Shown here: piece by piece, positions 33,561 through 42,377 of the stretch
How the letters are laid out: each line of letters opens with the position of its first letter
Position numbering within the stretch: position 1 is the stretch's first letter
Assembly (NCBI GenBank): GCA_051439375.1
Contig: JBFRWB010000193.1
Span: 1 to 64,000 of the forward strand
Reading direction: 5' to 3'
Length of the DNA: 64,000 nt
From: JBGTGT01 sp051439375
GTDB taxonomy: Bacteria; Cyanobacteriota; Cyanobacteriia; Cyanobacteriales; Microcystaceae
Position numbers and translations under genes: made by a program
The notes under the pieces: model-generated
The model's input: only the letters and a program-made list of their open reading frames with translations
What the model was told of the DNA's origin: nothing
Databases searched by the model: none

Positions 33561-34394
33561 ATGATCAAATCATACCTCGCTGCCGCTATTCAGATGACCA
33601 GTCAGCCTGATTTAGAAAGAAATTTAAAGCAAGCTGAAGAATTAATTGGTTTAGCTGTGGGAAAAGGGGCAGAATTAGTGGGCTTGCCTGAAAATTTTGC
33701 CTTCTTAGGACAAGAAAGTGATAAAGTGGCGATCGCCTCTGAAATAGATACCAAGGCCGAGAAATTTTTAACAACCATGGCGCAACGCTTCCAAATTACG
33801 CTCTTAGGGGGAGGGTATCCGGTTCCTGTGGCGGGGGATAACAAAAAAGCCTATAATACTGCCTTAATGGTCGATCCAACGGGCGCAGAAGTGGCTAAAT
33901 ACCAAAAAGTTCATTTATTTGATGTGGACGTTCCTGACGGCAATAACTATCAAGAATCTAGCACAGTGATGGCGGGTCAGTCCTATCCGCCTATTTATTC
34001 TTCAGAAACACTAGGAAATATTGGTTTATCTATTTGTTATGATGTGAGATTTCCGGAATTATATCGCTATCTTTCCCAAAATGGAGCAGAAATCCTGTTT
34101 ATTCCCGCCGCCTTCACTGCTTTTACAGGTAAGGATCATTGGCAAGTTCTTTTGCAAGCCAGAGCTATCGAAAACACCTGCTATGTGATCGCTCCGGCTC
34201 AAACAGGGAATCATTACGAAAGACGCTACACCCATGGTCATGGGATGATTATTGATCCGTGGGGAATGGTATTAGCCGATGCAGGTGAAGATCCCGGTAT
34301 TGCGATCGCAGACATCTCTCCCACTCGTCTGCAACAAGTCCGTCAACAAATGCCTTCTCTACAACATCGAGTCTTAGACAAATTTGCTAATTAA
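33561..34394 (+). CDS. Carbon-nitrogen hydrolase (Nit1/Nit2-like amidase)
   Basis: 277 residues. Catalytic triad of the nitrilase superfamily: Glu in VGLPENFAF (about residue 44), Lys in YQKVHLFD (about 116) and Cys in LSICYDVRFPE (about 158). The family members nearest in look are omega-amidases and deaminated-glutathione amidases, which hydrolyse the amide of deaminated glutathione as metabolite repair. Substrate inferred, not shown. Single gene. Confidence 0.87.
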   Translation: MIKSYLAAAIQMTSQPDLERNLKQAEELIGLAVGKGAELVGLPENFAFLGQESDKVAIASEIDTKAEKFLTTMAQRFQITLLGGGYPVPVAGDNKKAYNTALMVDPTGAEVAKYQKVHLFDVDVPDGNNYQESSTVMAGQSYPPIYSSETLGNIGLSICYDVRFPELYRYLSQNGAEILFIPAAFTAFTGKDHWQVLLQARAIENTCYVIAPAQTGNHYERRYTHGHGMIIDPWGMVLADAGEDPGIAIADISPTRLQQVRQQMPSLQHRVLDKFAN

Positions 34395-34430
34395 TTATTA
34401 ATCATACCTAACTATTCAAGATTCCAATGC

Positions 34431-34979
34431 CTACCTCACAAAGTGACCATCATTGCAAGTATCTTGGTCAATAATATTGGGTATTCCATCGGCCTGAGTC
34501 GCTTCGCAGATAACACTTGCATAATATTGGGGTAGATGGAAGACAGCAGAGGCGACTTGTCTGGTATTGTAATTTCCGCCTTCAATGGGGAGCGCTTGGT
34601 GATGGACTTCGTTAGAGGTAGGTGTTTTATCTACAGAGTAAATATAGTATTTAGTAATAAATGTTCCATCGTCATAAGAGCCTAGGGTAAACTCTACATA
34701 TAAATCTTGTAAGGACTGAGCAAATTCACTGTGTTCAACCAAATAAACCTGTTGAGCGCGATTAATTGCCCCTAGTCCGTTTCGTGCTTCAGCGACTCTA
34801 GCTTTCCCAATTTGATTCATGGTCATGGGGTAAGCTATCACTCCCAAGATAGAGATAATGATCAGACTCACCATTAATTCTAATACAGTAAATCCTGATT
34901 GCTCCCTTTGGGTTCGTTGCGATCGCCCTTTCCAATATAAAAATAAACGGGTAAAAAAAGTCATAAAAGCTACACTCAT
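34431..34979 (-). CDS. Type IV pilin-like protein
   Basis: 182 residues from the ATG at 34979; a TTG at 35006 would extend it. A basic leader ends at the prepilin peptidase site SG-FTVLELMVSLIIISILGVIA, with Phe at +1 and Glu at +5 and a hydrophobic helix. The C-terminal domain has two Cys (VICEATQ and QDTCNDG) likely to form a disulfide. The leader is longer than usual (about 30 residues). It would be assembled into a pilus or pseudopilus. No other pilus gene is adjacent. Confidence 0.88.
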   Translation of the reverse strand: MSVAFMTFFTRLFLYWKGRSQRTQREQSGFTVLELMVSLIIISILGVIAYPMTMNQIGKARVAEARNGLGAINRAQQVYLVEHSEFAQSLQDLYVEFTLGSYDDGTFITKYYIYSVDKTPTSNEVHHQALPIEGGNYNTRQVASAVFHLPQYYASVICEATQADGIPNIIDQDTCNDGHFVR

Positions 34980-35156
34980 GATCTTAATAGGACTAGAACT
35001 AGGCAATTCTTCAGTCTGACGCTTATCTTGAGTGTGTCATTGATAGCAGGGGTAAGCAGTATTTCTTATCACACCGAGAGGATGATGACCATCACTTTCT
35101 CTTACCACTGATCATTTAATCATACCCAGTTTAAATGCGTCTCAGCAGACTTTTAC

Positions 35157-35522
35157 TTACAAGGAGATCAAGGGATCACTTAGGACAACGCTATGACCAC
35201 AGTAGAGACATTTTTTGGTGCGTTTATCCATGGGTCGGTTGCAATTAGGACATTTTTCTGCTTTTTTAGCAATTTTCCCCCTTACTACCCCGTGTTTTTC
35301 ATAAAAAGCCGTAATTTTTTCCTTAATTACTTCATCTGATAGTTGGGTATTATCTCGAAGCACTTCCCACATTGCTTGACATCTGAGGCTTAATAAATCA
35401 ATTTTGTTTTCTAAATGGTTAATTAAACTCGCCATATCTTCTGCTTGAGATGTGGCTTTCCGAGCATCAGAAGCGGCAGCACTAATGGCAATATCCTGAC
35501 GATAATCTCGAATTGAAGACAT
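35157..35522 (-). CDS. Zinc-ribbon protein with helical N-terminus
   Basis: 121 residues. The N-terminal 80 are helical (ATSQAEDMASLINHLENKIDLLSLRCQAMWEVL); the C-terminus has CPNC-x10-CLYC, a zinc ribbon (about 90-107). No other domain. Function unknown. A strong ribosome-binding site is not obvious; the ATG is at 35522. Confidence 0.62.
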   Translation of the reverse strand: MSSIRDYRQDIAISAAASDARKATSQAEDMASLINHLENKIDLLSLRCQAMWEVLRDNTQLSDEVIKEKITAFYEKHGVVRGKIAKKAEKCPNCNRPMDKRTKKCLYCGHSVVLSDPLISL

Positions 35523-35641
35523 AAAAGACTCCTTAATGGTGAAAGGTTACTGATTAAGATACCCATTCCCCACTACAAAAATAACGGTTAAAGATGACGA
35601 ACTCAATGTTATAGTTAGGAGTTGCTCCAATAAATCTTTCC

Positions 35642-36721
35642 ATGACTCAGCAATATCGTATTACCTTGTTACCCGGTGATGGCATTGGCCCCGAAATTAT
35701 GGCCGTTACTGTGAAAATCTTAGAATCTGTGGCTCAAAGCTTCGATTTACGGTTTGACTTTACCGAGGCTTTAATTGGCGGTGTCGCCATCGATGCAACG
35801 GGAAACCCTTTACCTGATGAAACCCTCGAAATGTGTAAGAAGAGTGATGCTGTGCTGTTAGCAGCGATTGGAGGGTATAAATGGGACAATTTACCCCGTC
35901 AACAACGACCAGAGACGGGATTACTAGGACTGAGAGCCGGTTTAAATCTGTTCGCTAATCTACGGCCAGCGACGATTTTTCCTCAGTTAATTGATGCTTC
36001 TACCCTTAAAAAAGAGGTGGTGGAAGGGGTAGATATTATGGTGGTGCGAGAATTAACGGGAGGGGTGTATTTTGGCCAACCGAAAGGGGTTTTTTCCACG
36101 GAAACGGGAGAACAACGGGGAGTTAATACGATGGCTTACACGACAACAGAGGTTGATCGCATTGCTAAAGTCGGCTTTGAAACGGCGCAAAAACGACAAG
36201 GGAAGTTATGCTCGGTAGATAAGGCGAATGTTTTAGATGTTTCTCAATTATGGCGTGATAGGGTGATGTTAATGGCGGAAAATTACCCTGATGTGGAACT
36301 TTCTCACCTCTATGTGGATAATGCAGCAATGCAGTTAGTCCGTGCGCCGAAACAATTTGATACGATCGTTACGGGGAATTTGTTTGGGGATATTCTCTCG
36401 GATGCAGCAGCTATGTTGACGGGAAGTATAGGAATGCTGCCGTCTGCGAGTCTAGGGGCAGATAAACCGGGGGTTTTTGAGCCTGTTCACGGTTCTGCGC
36501 CGGATATTGCCGGACAAGATAAGGCGAACCCTTTAGCACAGGTGTTAAGTGCTGCAATGATGTTGCGGTATGCACTGGATCAAGATGCAGCCGCGACTAA
36601 GCTTGAACAAGCGGTACAAAGGGTGTTAGAAAATGGCTATCGTACTGGGGATATTATGTCTGAGGGAATGACGTTAGTGGGTTGTCAGGAAATGGGAGAA
36701 TTGTTGTTAAAGTATCTCTAA
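35642..36721 (+). CDS. leuB: 3-isopropylmalate dehydrogenase
   Basis: 359 residues, full length. It begins RITLLPGDGIGPEIMA, has VRELTGGVYFG (about 137-147), NLFGDILSD (about 246-254) with metal-binding Asp, and EPVHGSAPDIAGQ (about 281-293) for NAD. The enzyme oxidises and decarboxylates 3-isopropylmalate in leucine synthesis. The other leu genes are not in the window, as is usual in cyanobacteria. Confidence 0.96.
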   Translation: MTQQYRITLLPGDGIGPEIMAVTVKILESVAQSFDLRFDFTEALIGGVAIDATGNPLPDETLEMCKKSDAVLLAAIGGYKWDNLPRQQRPETGLLGLRAGLNLFANLRPATIFPQLIDASTLKKEVVEGVDIMVVRELTGGVYFGQPKGVFSTETGEQRGVNTMAYTTTEVDRIAKVGFETAQKRQGKLCSVDKANVLDVSQLWRDRVMLMAENYPDVELSHLYVDNAAMQLVRAPKQFDTIVTGNLFGDILSDAAAMLTGSIGMLPSASLGADKPGVFEPVHGSAPDIAGQDKANPLAQVLSAAMMLRYALDQDAAATKLEQAVQRVLENGYRTGDIMSEGMTLVGCQEMGELLLKYL

Positions 36722-36946
36722 TGATGATTATCTATAGGTTGGAATAAGCGACAGCACAACCCAATCTACAATAATGAAACTTGACAAGGGAGTAGCTTGC
36801 TTTACAATCTTTCACAAGTCTTTGTATTTTTGAACACCCAAACTTTTGAACGCCTTTAAGGTTGGGTTTCTAACTTAATTCTGGGCTTTTCTACGAAATT
36901 AGCGGAATAAACCCGCCCCTACTCCTCCTGAACTCCTTTAAAATCA

Positions 36947-38536
36947 ATGAATCAAGAAAAACAATTTATAATTCTTATTAGCTCGGTTATTGGCGTGGTT
37001 TTCCTTGGCTCTCTCCTGATGTTGGTAGCTAGTGCAAAAATTGCCATACTAGGCCTTCTCTTACTCGCTTGTTGTATTTTTAGTTTTATCTACCCCCGTC
37101 AGAGTCTCTGGGCATTTTTAATCTACCTTCCCTTTGCTGGAACGGTAACCTATTATGTACCGGGGGTAGTGAGAAATGTAGGGGAATATGTCACCTACAA
37201 CAATGCACTCTATGGAATCTTGCATCTAGCGAAGGATGTCTTTTATTTTCCCGCTTTATTAGCCATTGTGCTTAAACGCCGTTTCTTAATCGAGTTTATT
37301 CAGAAACATAAACCCATTGCGATCGCAGTTACTCTTCTTGCAGTTACCTCTTTTATAACTTTAATTGGGGTAAATCTTTTACAAGACCCCTTATCAGCCA
37401 AAGATCAACCCTTTTTAATGGGATTAATTGGCTTAAAAATCTTTGTCGGCTATATTCCCCTCATTCTTTGCGGTTACTATCTGATGCGTAATCGTCAAGA
37501 TGTAGTATGGTTTTATCGTATTTTTACCCTCTTAGTGGTGGCGGCTTGTGGGTTAGCACTTATCCAATATTTCTTCTTGGTCACAGGAATTTGCCCCGGA
37601 AATGTCAACTTACCCAACCCTATTGATACCAAAGCCACTTTACAAGCTCGTTGTTTTGTTGGCGGCTCATTACTCTATAATCCGACCTTTCAGCCTAACC
37701 AATATTTTCAACGCTTACCCGGTACTTTCGTTTCACCGTGGCAATGGGCATGGTTTCTCGTATCAGGTAGTTTTATAACTTATGCAGCTAGTTTTAGCGA
37801 TCCATCACGGATTTGGCGTTTTATCGGCTGGATCGGGATGTTTTTTGTCCTTGGGGCTGCCTTAATTTGTGGTCAATGGACAGCCTTTCTCGTTGTTCCC
37901 ACTGTCTTCGTTGTCTTAATGGTCGTCACAGAAAGAAATCATGGCAAACGATGGTTAAAATTGGCGATTATTGCAGTTATTAGTGCCATTGCAGTAACTC
38001 AAATAGGGTCAGTACAGTTTTTAATCGAAAAGTTTATTCAACGTTGGCAGTACAAAGGAGGGCCTTTATCCTTTGCATTATGGCAATGGGACTTAGTAAA
38101 AGCGAATTCCCTTACCCTATTAGGGAATGGATTAGGACGTGCTAGCAGCGTTGCCCGTCGTTTGGGACGAATTCGCTTAATTGAACCCTTTTATGCCAAA
38201 ATTCTCTATGAGGTTGGAATTGCCGGGGTTATTGCTTTTATGGGTGTTGTAGCCACTGTAACGTTTCAAACGTTTAGATCTTATTTATCGTTAAAAAGTC
38301 CCAGTTTCCGCCTCATTAGTCTGACGTTTTGCCTGTTTATCTTCTTCGTTAGCTGCAACATTTATTACTATCCCTTAGCTGTTGACCCTGTAGCTGTTTA
38401 TTACTGGTTATTTGCAGGAGTCCTCTTAAAATTGCCAGAAATTGAAGCAGAAACGGCACAAGATACCACAAGTATCCCTTTGGGTACGGCTCTAAATCCT
38501 GAAGTATTACCCCCTGAACCGATAAAACACCCTTAA
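36947..38536 (+). CDS. O-antigen ligase/polymerase-like membrane protein
   Basis: 529 residues with about ten to eleven membrane helices and a large central extra-membrane loop (about 215-265, two Cys in GICPGN and ARCFVGG). The arrangement resembles Wzy/WaaL polysaccharide polymerases and ligases (LLGNGLGRASS, then ILYEVGIAGVIAF). It would join or polymerise lipid-linked sugars at the membrane. No glycosyltransferase is adjacent, so the polymer is unknown. Confidence 0.7.
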   Translation: MNQEKQFIILISSVIGVVFLGSLLMLVASAKIAILGLLLLACCIFSFIYPRQSLWAFLIYLPFAGTVTYYVPGVVRNVGEYVTYNNALYGILHLAKDVFYFPALLAIVLKRRFLIEFIQKHKPIAIAVTLLAVTSFITLIGVNLLQDPLSAKDQPFLMGLIGLKIFVGYIPLILCGYYLMRNRQDVVWFYRIFTLLVVAACGLALIQYFFLVTGICPGNVNLPNPIDTKATLQARCFVGGSLLYNPTFQPNQYFQRLPGTFVSPWQWAWFLVSGSFITYAASFSDPSRIWRFIGWIGMFFVLGAALICGQWTAFLVVPTVFVVLMVVTERNHGKRWLKLAIIAVISAIAVTQIGSVQFLIEKFIQRWQYKGGPLSFALWQWDLVKANSLTLLGNGLGRASSVARRLGRIRLIEPFYAKILYEVGIAGVIAFMGVVATVTFQTFRSYLSLKSPSFRLISLTFCLFIFFVSCNIYYYPLAVDPVAVYYWLFAGVLLKLPEIEAETAQDTTSIPLGTALNPEVLPPEPIKHP

Positions 38537-38605
38537 TCATTGATCCAAGGGAGGAGTTTTTACGTTACAATTTAGTACGCAGAAACTATTTAGGTTAATC
38601 GCTCT

Positions 38606-39373
38606 ATGTTCAGCCAATTTCGCCAACGTTATCCCCAAGGATCTTTAATCAGTGAATTATTAACCATTGATTGTGGTCAATATGTTGTTCGAGTGTCCCT
38701 TCAAGTTGAAGGAATGACCTTAGCAACGGGGTTAGCTGCGGCGAGGTTAATTGAGGAAGCAGAGGATAAAGCCCGTCAACGGGCGTTAGACACCCTTGAT
38801 TTCACGGCTGAACCCCCTAAACCTGTTTCTTCTCCTGCATCAAGGGTATCAACCCCTGAGATAAAACTTGATTCTCCTGTTTCTTCTCAACAGGAAGCAG
38901 AAATTAATCCTATCATTGAAGAATCTACCCCTGAGCCTTCTTTACCCACTTCTAAGACAGTAGAACAGATAACTACATCTACCCCAGAACCAGAATTAGA
39001 ATTAATACCTGAACCTGAACCCGAACCAGAGACTAAGATAAAACCAGAATTAGAATTAATACCTGAACTTGAACCTGAACCAGAGACTAATATAGAACCG
39101 GAATTAGAGTTAACCCCTGAACCTGAACCCGTTTCTCCTGTGGTTGAAATGCCCGAAGAATCCCCCACTGTTGCAGAAGAAGCAGAAGAATTGGACTTTT
39201 CTGAGATTATTGCCCGAAGTAACGCCGAATTAAAACGATTGCGTTGGACTCAAGAAGAAGGACGAGATTATCTCATTCGTACTTATGGTAAGCGATCGCG
39301 CCAACTTCTCTCTGATGAGGAATTATTAGAATTTCTACACTATTTACAAGGACTTCCCACCGTTAACAGTTAA
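38606..39373 (+). CDS. Conserved protein with acidic Pro-Glu repeats
   Basis: 255 residues. A compact N-terminal domain (about 1-72) is followed by a Pro/Glu/Leu repeat linker (about 125-180; EPELELIPEPEPEPE repeated three times with variation) and a conserved C-terminal helical piece RTYGKRSRQLLSDEELLEFLHYL (about 224-247). The linker is encoded by about 60-base tandem repeats. The C-terminal piece recurs in other cyanobacterial DNA-binding proteins, a weak recollection. Function unknown. Confidence 0.6.
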   Translation: MFSQFRQRYPQGSLISELLTIDCGQYVVRVSLQVEGMTLATGLAAARLIEEAEDKARQRALDTLDFTAEPPKPVSSPASRVSTPEIKLDSPVSSQQEAEINPIIEESTPEPSLPTSKTVEQITTSTPEPELELIPEPEPEPETKIKPELELIPELEPEPETNIEPELELTPEPEPVSPVVEMPEESPTVAEEAEELDFSEIIARSNAELKRLRWTQEEGRDYLIRTYGKRSRQLLSDEELLEFLHYLQGLPTVNS

Positions 39374-39435
39374 GCGTTAAGCGTTAACAGTTGGAAACTG
39401 TTGATGGAATAAGGACGTTTACTGGTTTCCCTAAA

Positions 39436-39543
39436 ACCTGAAACCCGACACCTGAAACCTGAAACCTGAAACCCAACACCTGACACCCGACACCTGAAAC
39501 CTGAAACCCAACACCTGACACCCGAAACCTGAAACCCGACACC
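39436..39543. repeat. 15.4-copy tandem heptamer array
   Basis: Fifteen perfect-phase heptamers of the form ACC(T/C)(G/A)A(A/C), for example ACCTGAA and ACCCGAC, end with a partial ACC just before the stop of the M16-peptidase homologue. It is a short tandemly repeated repetitive sequence as known from cyanobacteria. The reverse complement is open and reads VSGFR/VSGVG repeats, but this is a by-product of the repeat. Confidence 0.92.
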
Positions 39544-39547
39544 GCTT

Positions 39548-40792
39548 CTATACCGTTGGCCCAACTAGGGAGAGATAGGGATACTGTAGGTACTTTCTTG
39601 CTTTCCCATGAACTTGTTGGGGAGTAATCGCTGCGATCTCATCTTGAAAGATTTGGTCAAATTCTAAGCCTAATTCGAGGGTTTCATACCAACCGTTTAA
39701 CTGAGCAATCTCTCCATTTGTTTGTTTTCCCAGAGCATATTGACCAAGTAGCTTATTTTTAGCTGATTTTAACTCCATAGAGCTTAATTCTTCCTGAACA
39801 AGACGATCAGCTTCTGCTTGTAATCCTTCAATGGCGACCTGAGTATTTTCAGGGGCTGTTCCCATATACATTACAAATGGGGCTAAATCGAGGCGAGTTG
39901 GATAAAAAGCAGAAACATCATAGGCTAATCCTTTTTTCTCCCGTAATTCGACAAATAAACGGCTAGAGAGTCCATTTCCTAAATAGGTACTCAGTAGCTT
40001 CAAAACGGGGTAATCTTCATCCTTGACACTGGCACTCAGATAACCCAACATCACAATAGACTGTTGCGTATCTTGGGTGGTTTGCTGCTGAGTGGGTTGA
40101 TGGGATAAAGCAGGGAGTTGAAGGGTGGGAAAAGGCGAGTCGGGTACTTTCCAAGAATCAAACAGAGAAGAAACGATTTCCTGAGCTATATCTACGGTAA
40201 TTCTCCCTGAGAGACTAATAACTAAATGATCGGGACGAAAATGAGTTCCATGATAATTGAATAAATCTTCTTGAGTCAGGTTAGCCACTGTCTCTTGAGT
40301 TCCTAAAACAGAGCATCCATAGGGATGATCGGGATAAAGAGCGGTTCTTAGTTGACTAAACGCCACATTAAAGGGTTGTTCGAGTTGGGAGCGAATATTA
40401 CGCTGAGTTAATTCCTTTTCGAGACTAATTTCTTTGGGGGGGAATAGGGGCGATCGCATAATTTCTGAGGCTAAGTTCAGTAATTTAGGAAAATCAGCCG
40501 AAATACTCTTTAAACTTAGATAAAAATAATCATTGGTCACATCTGCGCCCAAACTTGCCCCCATTGACTCTACAATTTCCGCAATTTCAATGGCGGTTTG
40601 ATGGGTTGTTCCTTTGGTAAGGAGAGTGGCTAATAAATGGCTTAATCCTGCTTTATCTAGACTTTCCCAACGAGATCCCCCATTCTTGAGAAATAATTTC
40701 CCTGCAATTAAATCTGTTGTCGGATTTTCATTAACAATGAGGGTAATACCGTTATCTAAAATGAGACGATGAAGGGGAGAGGTGTGAAGCAT
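39548..40792 (-). CDS. M16-family peptidase homologue lacking the zinc motif
   Basis: 414 residues with both M16 domains. The zinc motif HxxEH in the usual context G-x-x-H-x-x-E-H is here GLSHLLATLLTKGT: Glu and the second His are replaced by Ala and Thr. The second-domain substrate-binding motif LREKKGLAYDVSAFYP (Arg...Tyr) is kept. This fits the non-catalytic subunit of a heterodimeric M16 protease, or a scaffold. The catalytic partner gene, often adjacent, is absent here. The gene is bracketed by heptamer arrays of opposite orientation. Confidence 0.8.
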   Translation of the reverse strand: MLHTSPLHRLILDNGITLIVNENPTTDLIAGKLFLKNGGSRWESLDKAGLSHLLATLLTKGTTHQTAIEIAEIVESMGASLGADVTNDYFYLSLKSISADFPKLLNLASEIMRSPLFPPKEISLEKELTQRNIRSQLEQPFNVAFSQLRTALYPDHPYGCSVLGTQETVANLTQEDLFNYHGTHFRPDHLVISLSGRITVDIAQEIVSSLFDSWKVPDSPFPTLQLPALSHQPTQQQTTQDTQQSIVMLGYLSASVKDEDYPVLKLLSTYLGNGLSSRLFVELREKKGLAYDVSAFYPTRLDLAPFVMYMGTAPENTQVAIEGLQAEADRLVQEELSSMELKSAKNKLLGQYALGKQTNGEIAQLNGWYETLELGLEFDQIFQDEIAAITPQQVHGKARKYLQYPYLSLVGPTV

Positions 40793-40800
40793 AGTTAATA

Positions 40801-40918
40801 GGTGTCAGATGTCAGGTGTTAGGTATGAGGTGTCAGGTATGAGGTGTCAGGTGTTAGGTATGAGATATGAAGGATAAGATAATAAGTAAAGTTTCAAACC
40901 TAGAACCTAAAACCTAAA
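40801..40918. repeat. Inverted pair of heptamer arrays
   Basis: Ten heptamers of type GGTGTCA/GGTATGA run from 40801 to 40870, followed at 40898-40918 by three of the complementary type (ACCTAGA, ACCTAAA twice). They fill the gap between the M16 homologue and ruvB. Confidence 0.88.
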
Positions 40919-40920
40919 GG

Positions 40921-42024
40921 TTACGGTTCATCAAAGAGGGTTAATTGTTCCTCCTGTGGGGTAAATAACCCCAAATGGCGATAAGCTGCGGTCGTTACTA
41001 CTCTACCCCTTGGGGTACGATTAAGATAGCCAATTTGCAAGAGATAAGGTTCATAAACTTCTTCAATGGTTTTGCTATCCTCTCCTGTAGAAGCTGCGAT
41101 CGCTTCTATTCCCACTGGCCCCCCTTGGAATTGTGCAATCATTGTTTCCAAAATTAGTCTATCTGTCCAATCTAAGCCTTTCTCATCTACATTATAAATA
41201 TTTAACGCCTCTGTCGCCACATCTTCGGTAATCAACTCGATTCCTTTCACTTGAGCATAATCTCTCACCCGTCTTAAAAGACGATTGGCAATTCGAGGTG
41301 TTCCCCGTGACCGTAGAGCGATCGCAATTGCACCAGTTTCGTTAACCTTAATTTGTAGAATGGTCGCTGTTCTTTTAATAATCAATTGTAGTTCATCTAC
41401 TTCGTAATAGCGTAATCGTTGAATTAAGCCAAAGCGATCGCGTAAGGGAGAGGTTAATGCACCTACTTTGGTTGTTGCACCGATTAAAGTGAAGGGTGGT
41501 AGGTTAATACTCCGAATTTTAGCAGATTTTCCTTTACCAACGGTAATATCAAGACGATAATCTTCCATCGCCGGATAGAGTAGTTCTTCTGTCATGCGAT
41601 TAAGACGGTGAATTTCATCAATAAAGAGAATATCCTTTGGTTTTAGACTAATTAAGAGGCCAGTAATGTCTCTCGGTCTTTCTAAAGCAGGTGCTGCTGT
41701 GATGCGACAATTTACCCCCATTTCCGAGGCAAGAATAAGAGACATGGTCGTTTTTCCCAAACCCGGAGGCCCATAAAAGAGTAAATGTTCGAGTGCATCT
41801 CCTCGTGCTTTCGCTGCATCAATGGCAATTTTTAAGACAACTTTTAGGTCTTTTTGACCGATATATTCTTCTAAACTTTGTGGACGAATACTATCTTCTT
41901 GAGTTTCGTGATTATCTTCTGCTAACGGTTGAGGAACAAGGATCTCTTCTGTTTTGGAAGGTGAGGGTTGTTGAGGCCGTTGACGAGGAAATTGAGCATC
42001 AGAGGAAGAGCGTTTAATAGCCAT
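40921..42024 (-). CDS. ruvB: Holliday junction branch migration helicase RuvB
   Basis: 367 residues. AAA+ core with Walker A GPPGLGKTT (about 85-93), Walker B LFIDEIHRL (about 132-140), sensor ATTKVGAL, and the C-terminal winged helix QIGYLNRTPRGRVVTTAAY with the DNA-binding arginine. A 45-residue N-terminal extension rich in Pro/Gln/Ser precedes RPQSLEEYIGQ. It drives Holliday junction branch migration with RuvA, in recombinational repair. ruvA is not in the window. Confidence 0.95.
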   Translation of the reverse strand: MAIKRSSSDAQFPRQRPQQPSPSKTEEILVPQPLAEDNHETQEDSIRPQSLEEYIGQKDLKVVLKIAIDAAKARGDALEHLLFYGPPGLGKTTMSLILASEMGVNCRITAAPALERPRDITGLLISLKPKDILFIDEIHRLNRMTEELLYPAMEDYRLDITVGKGKSAKIRSINLPPFTLIGATTKVGALTSPLRDRFGLIQRLRYYEVDELQLIIKRTATILQIKVNETGAIAIALRSRGTPRIANRLLRRVRDYAQVKGIELITEDVATEALNIYNVDEKGLDWTDRLILETMIAQFQGGPVGIEAIAASTGEDSKTIEEVYEPYLLQIGYLNRTPRGRVVTTAAYRHLGLFTPQEEQLTLFDEP

Positions 42025-42377
42025 TACACTTGTTCTGGAGTTCTTTGCTGTTTTTTAATACATAGCATATATAACCGCATTTCTCACAAAATTTGCGATC
42101 CACAAAGTTGAAAGCTCTAGTAGGATAAGGTAAAGAATTTATTAAAGCGAATCTTGCTGTCTCTCTTTTTTCTTTTAGAAAAAAAATGGTCTTTGGGGTT
42201 ACAATACTAATAAAAATTATGAGGTTTTTCTACAAAATATCCTTGTGTCTAACCTAGTCTATGAGTTATCAGTTATATTATAGGTTTCTCATATGAATAA
42301 ATCGATAATTTTTCTTGACTTTCACCACGAATTAAAGTTATACTCGAACGAGTTTTTATACTCAAAGTTCAGCAAAA
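42025..42377. other. Intergenic region between ruvB and the desaturase gene
   Basis: 353 bases, AT-rich, between divergent genes. The desaturase side carries a promoter (42315-42344). No reading frame of note and no RNA gene is recognised. Confidence 0.6.
42315..42344 (+). promoter_or_regulatory. Sigma70-type promoter of the desaturase gene
   Basis: TTGACT (42315-42320) and TATACT (42339-42344) are separated by 18 bases and lie 34 bases before the ATG at 42378. A small palindrome CTCGAACGAG begins at 42343 and could be an operator. Confidence 0.6.

Noticed and set aside
36737..36769. Second copy of the GTTGGGTT palindrome
   Set aside because: Recognisable but too degenerate to list as a separate repeat feature.
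38887..39168. 93-residue minus-strand Ser/Gly-repeat frame
   Set aside because: Antisense of the Pro-Glu repeat in the 38606 gene.
39436..39543. Possible CRISPR array
   Set aside because: Units are 7 bases without spacers; no cas genes. It is a simple tandem heptamer array.
39370..39564. 64-residue minus-strand frame of VSGFR/VSGVG repeats
   Set aside because: Open only because the heptamer array lacks stop codons in one frame; no start context.
41793..42017. 74-residue plus-strand frame opposite ruvB
   Set aside because: Antisense of the ruvB N-terminus; no independent support.
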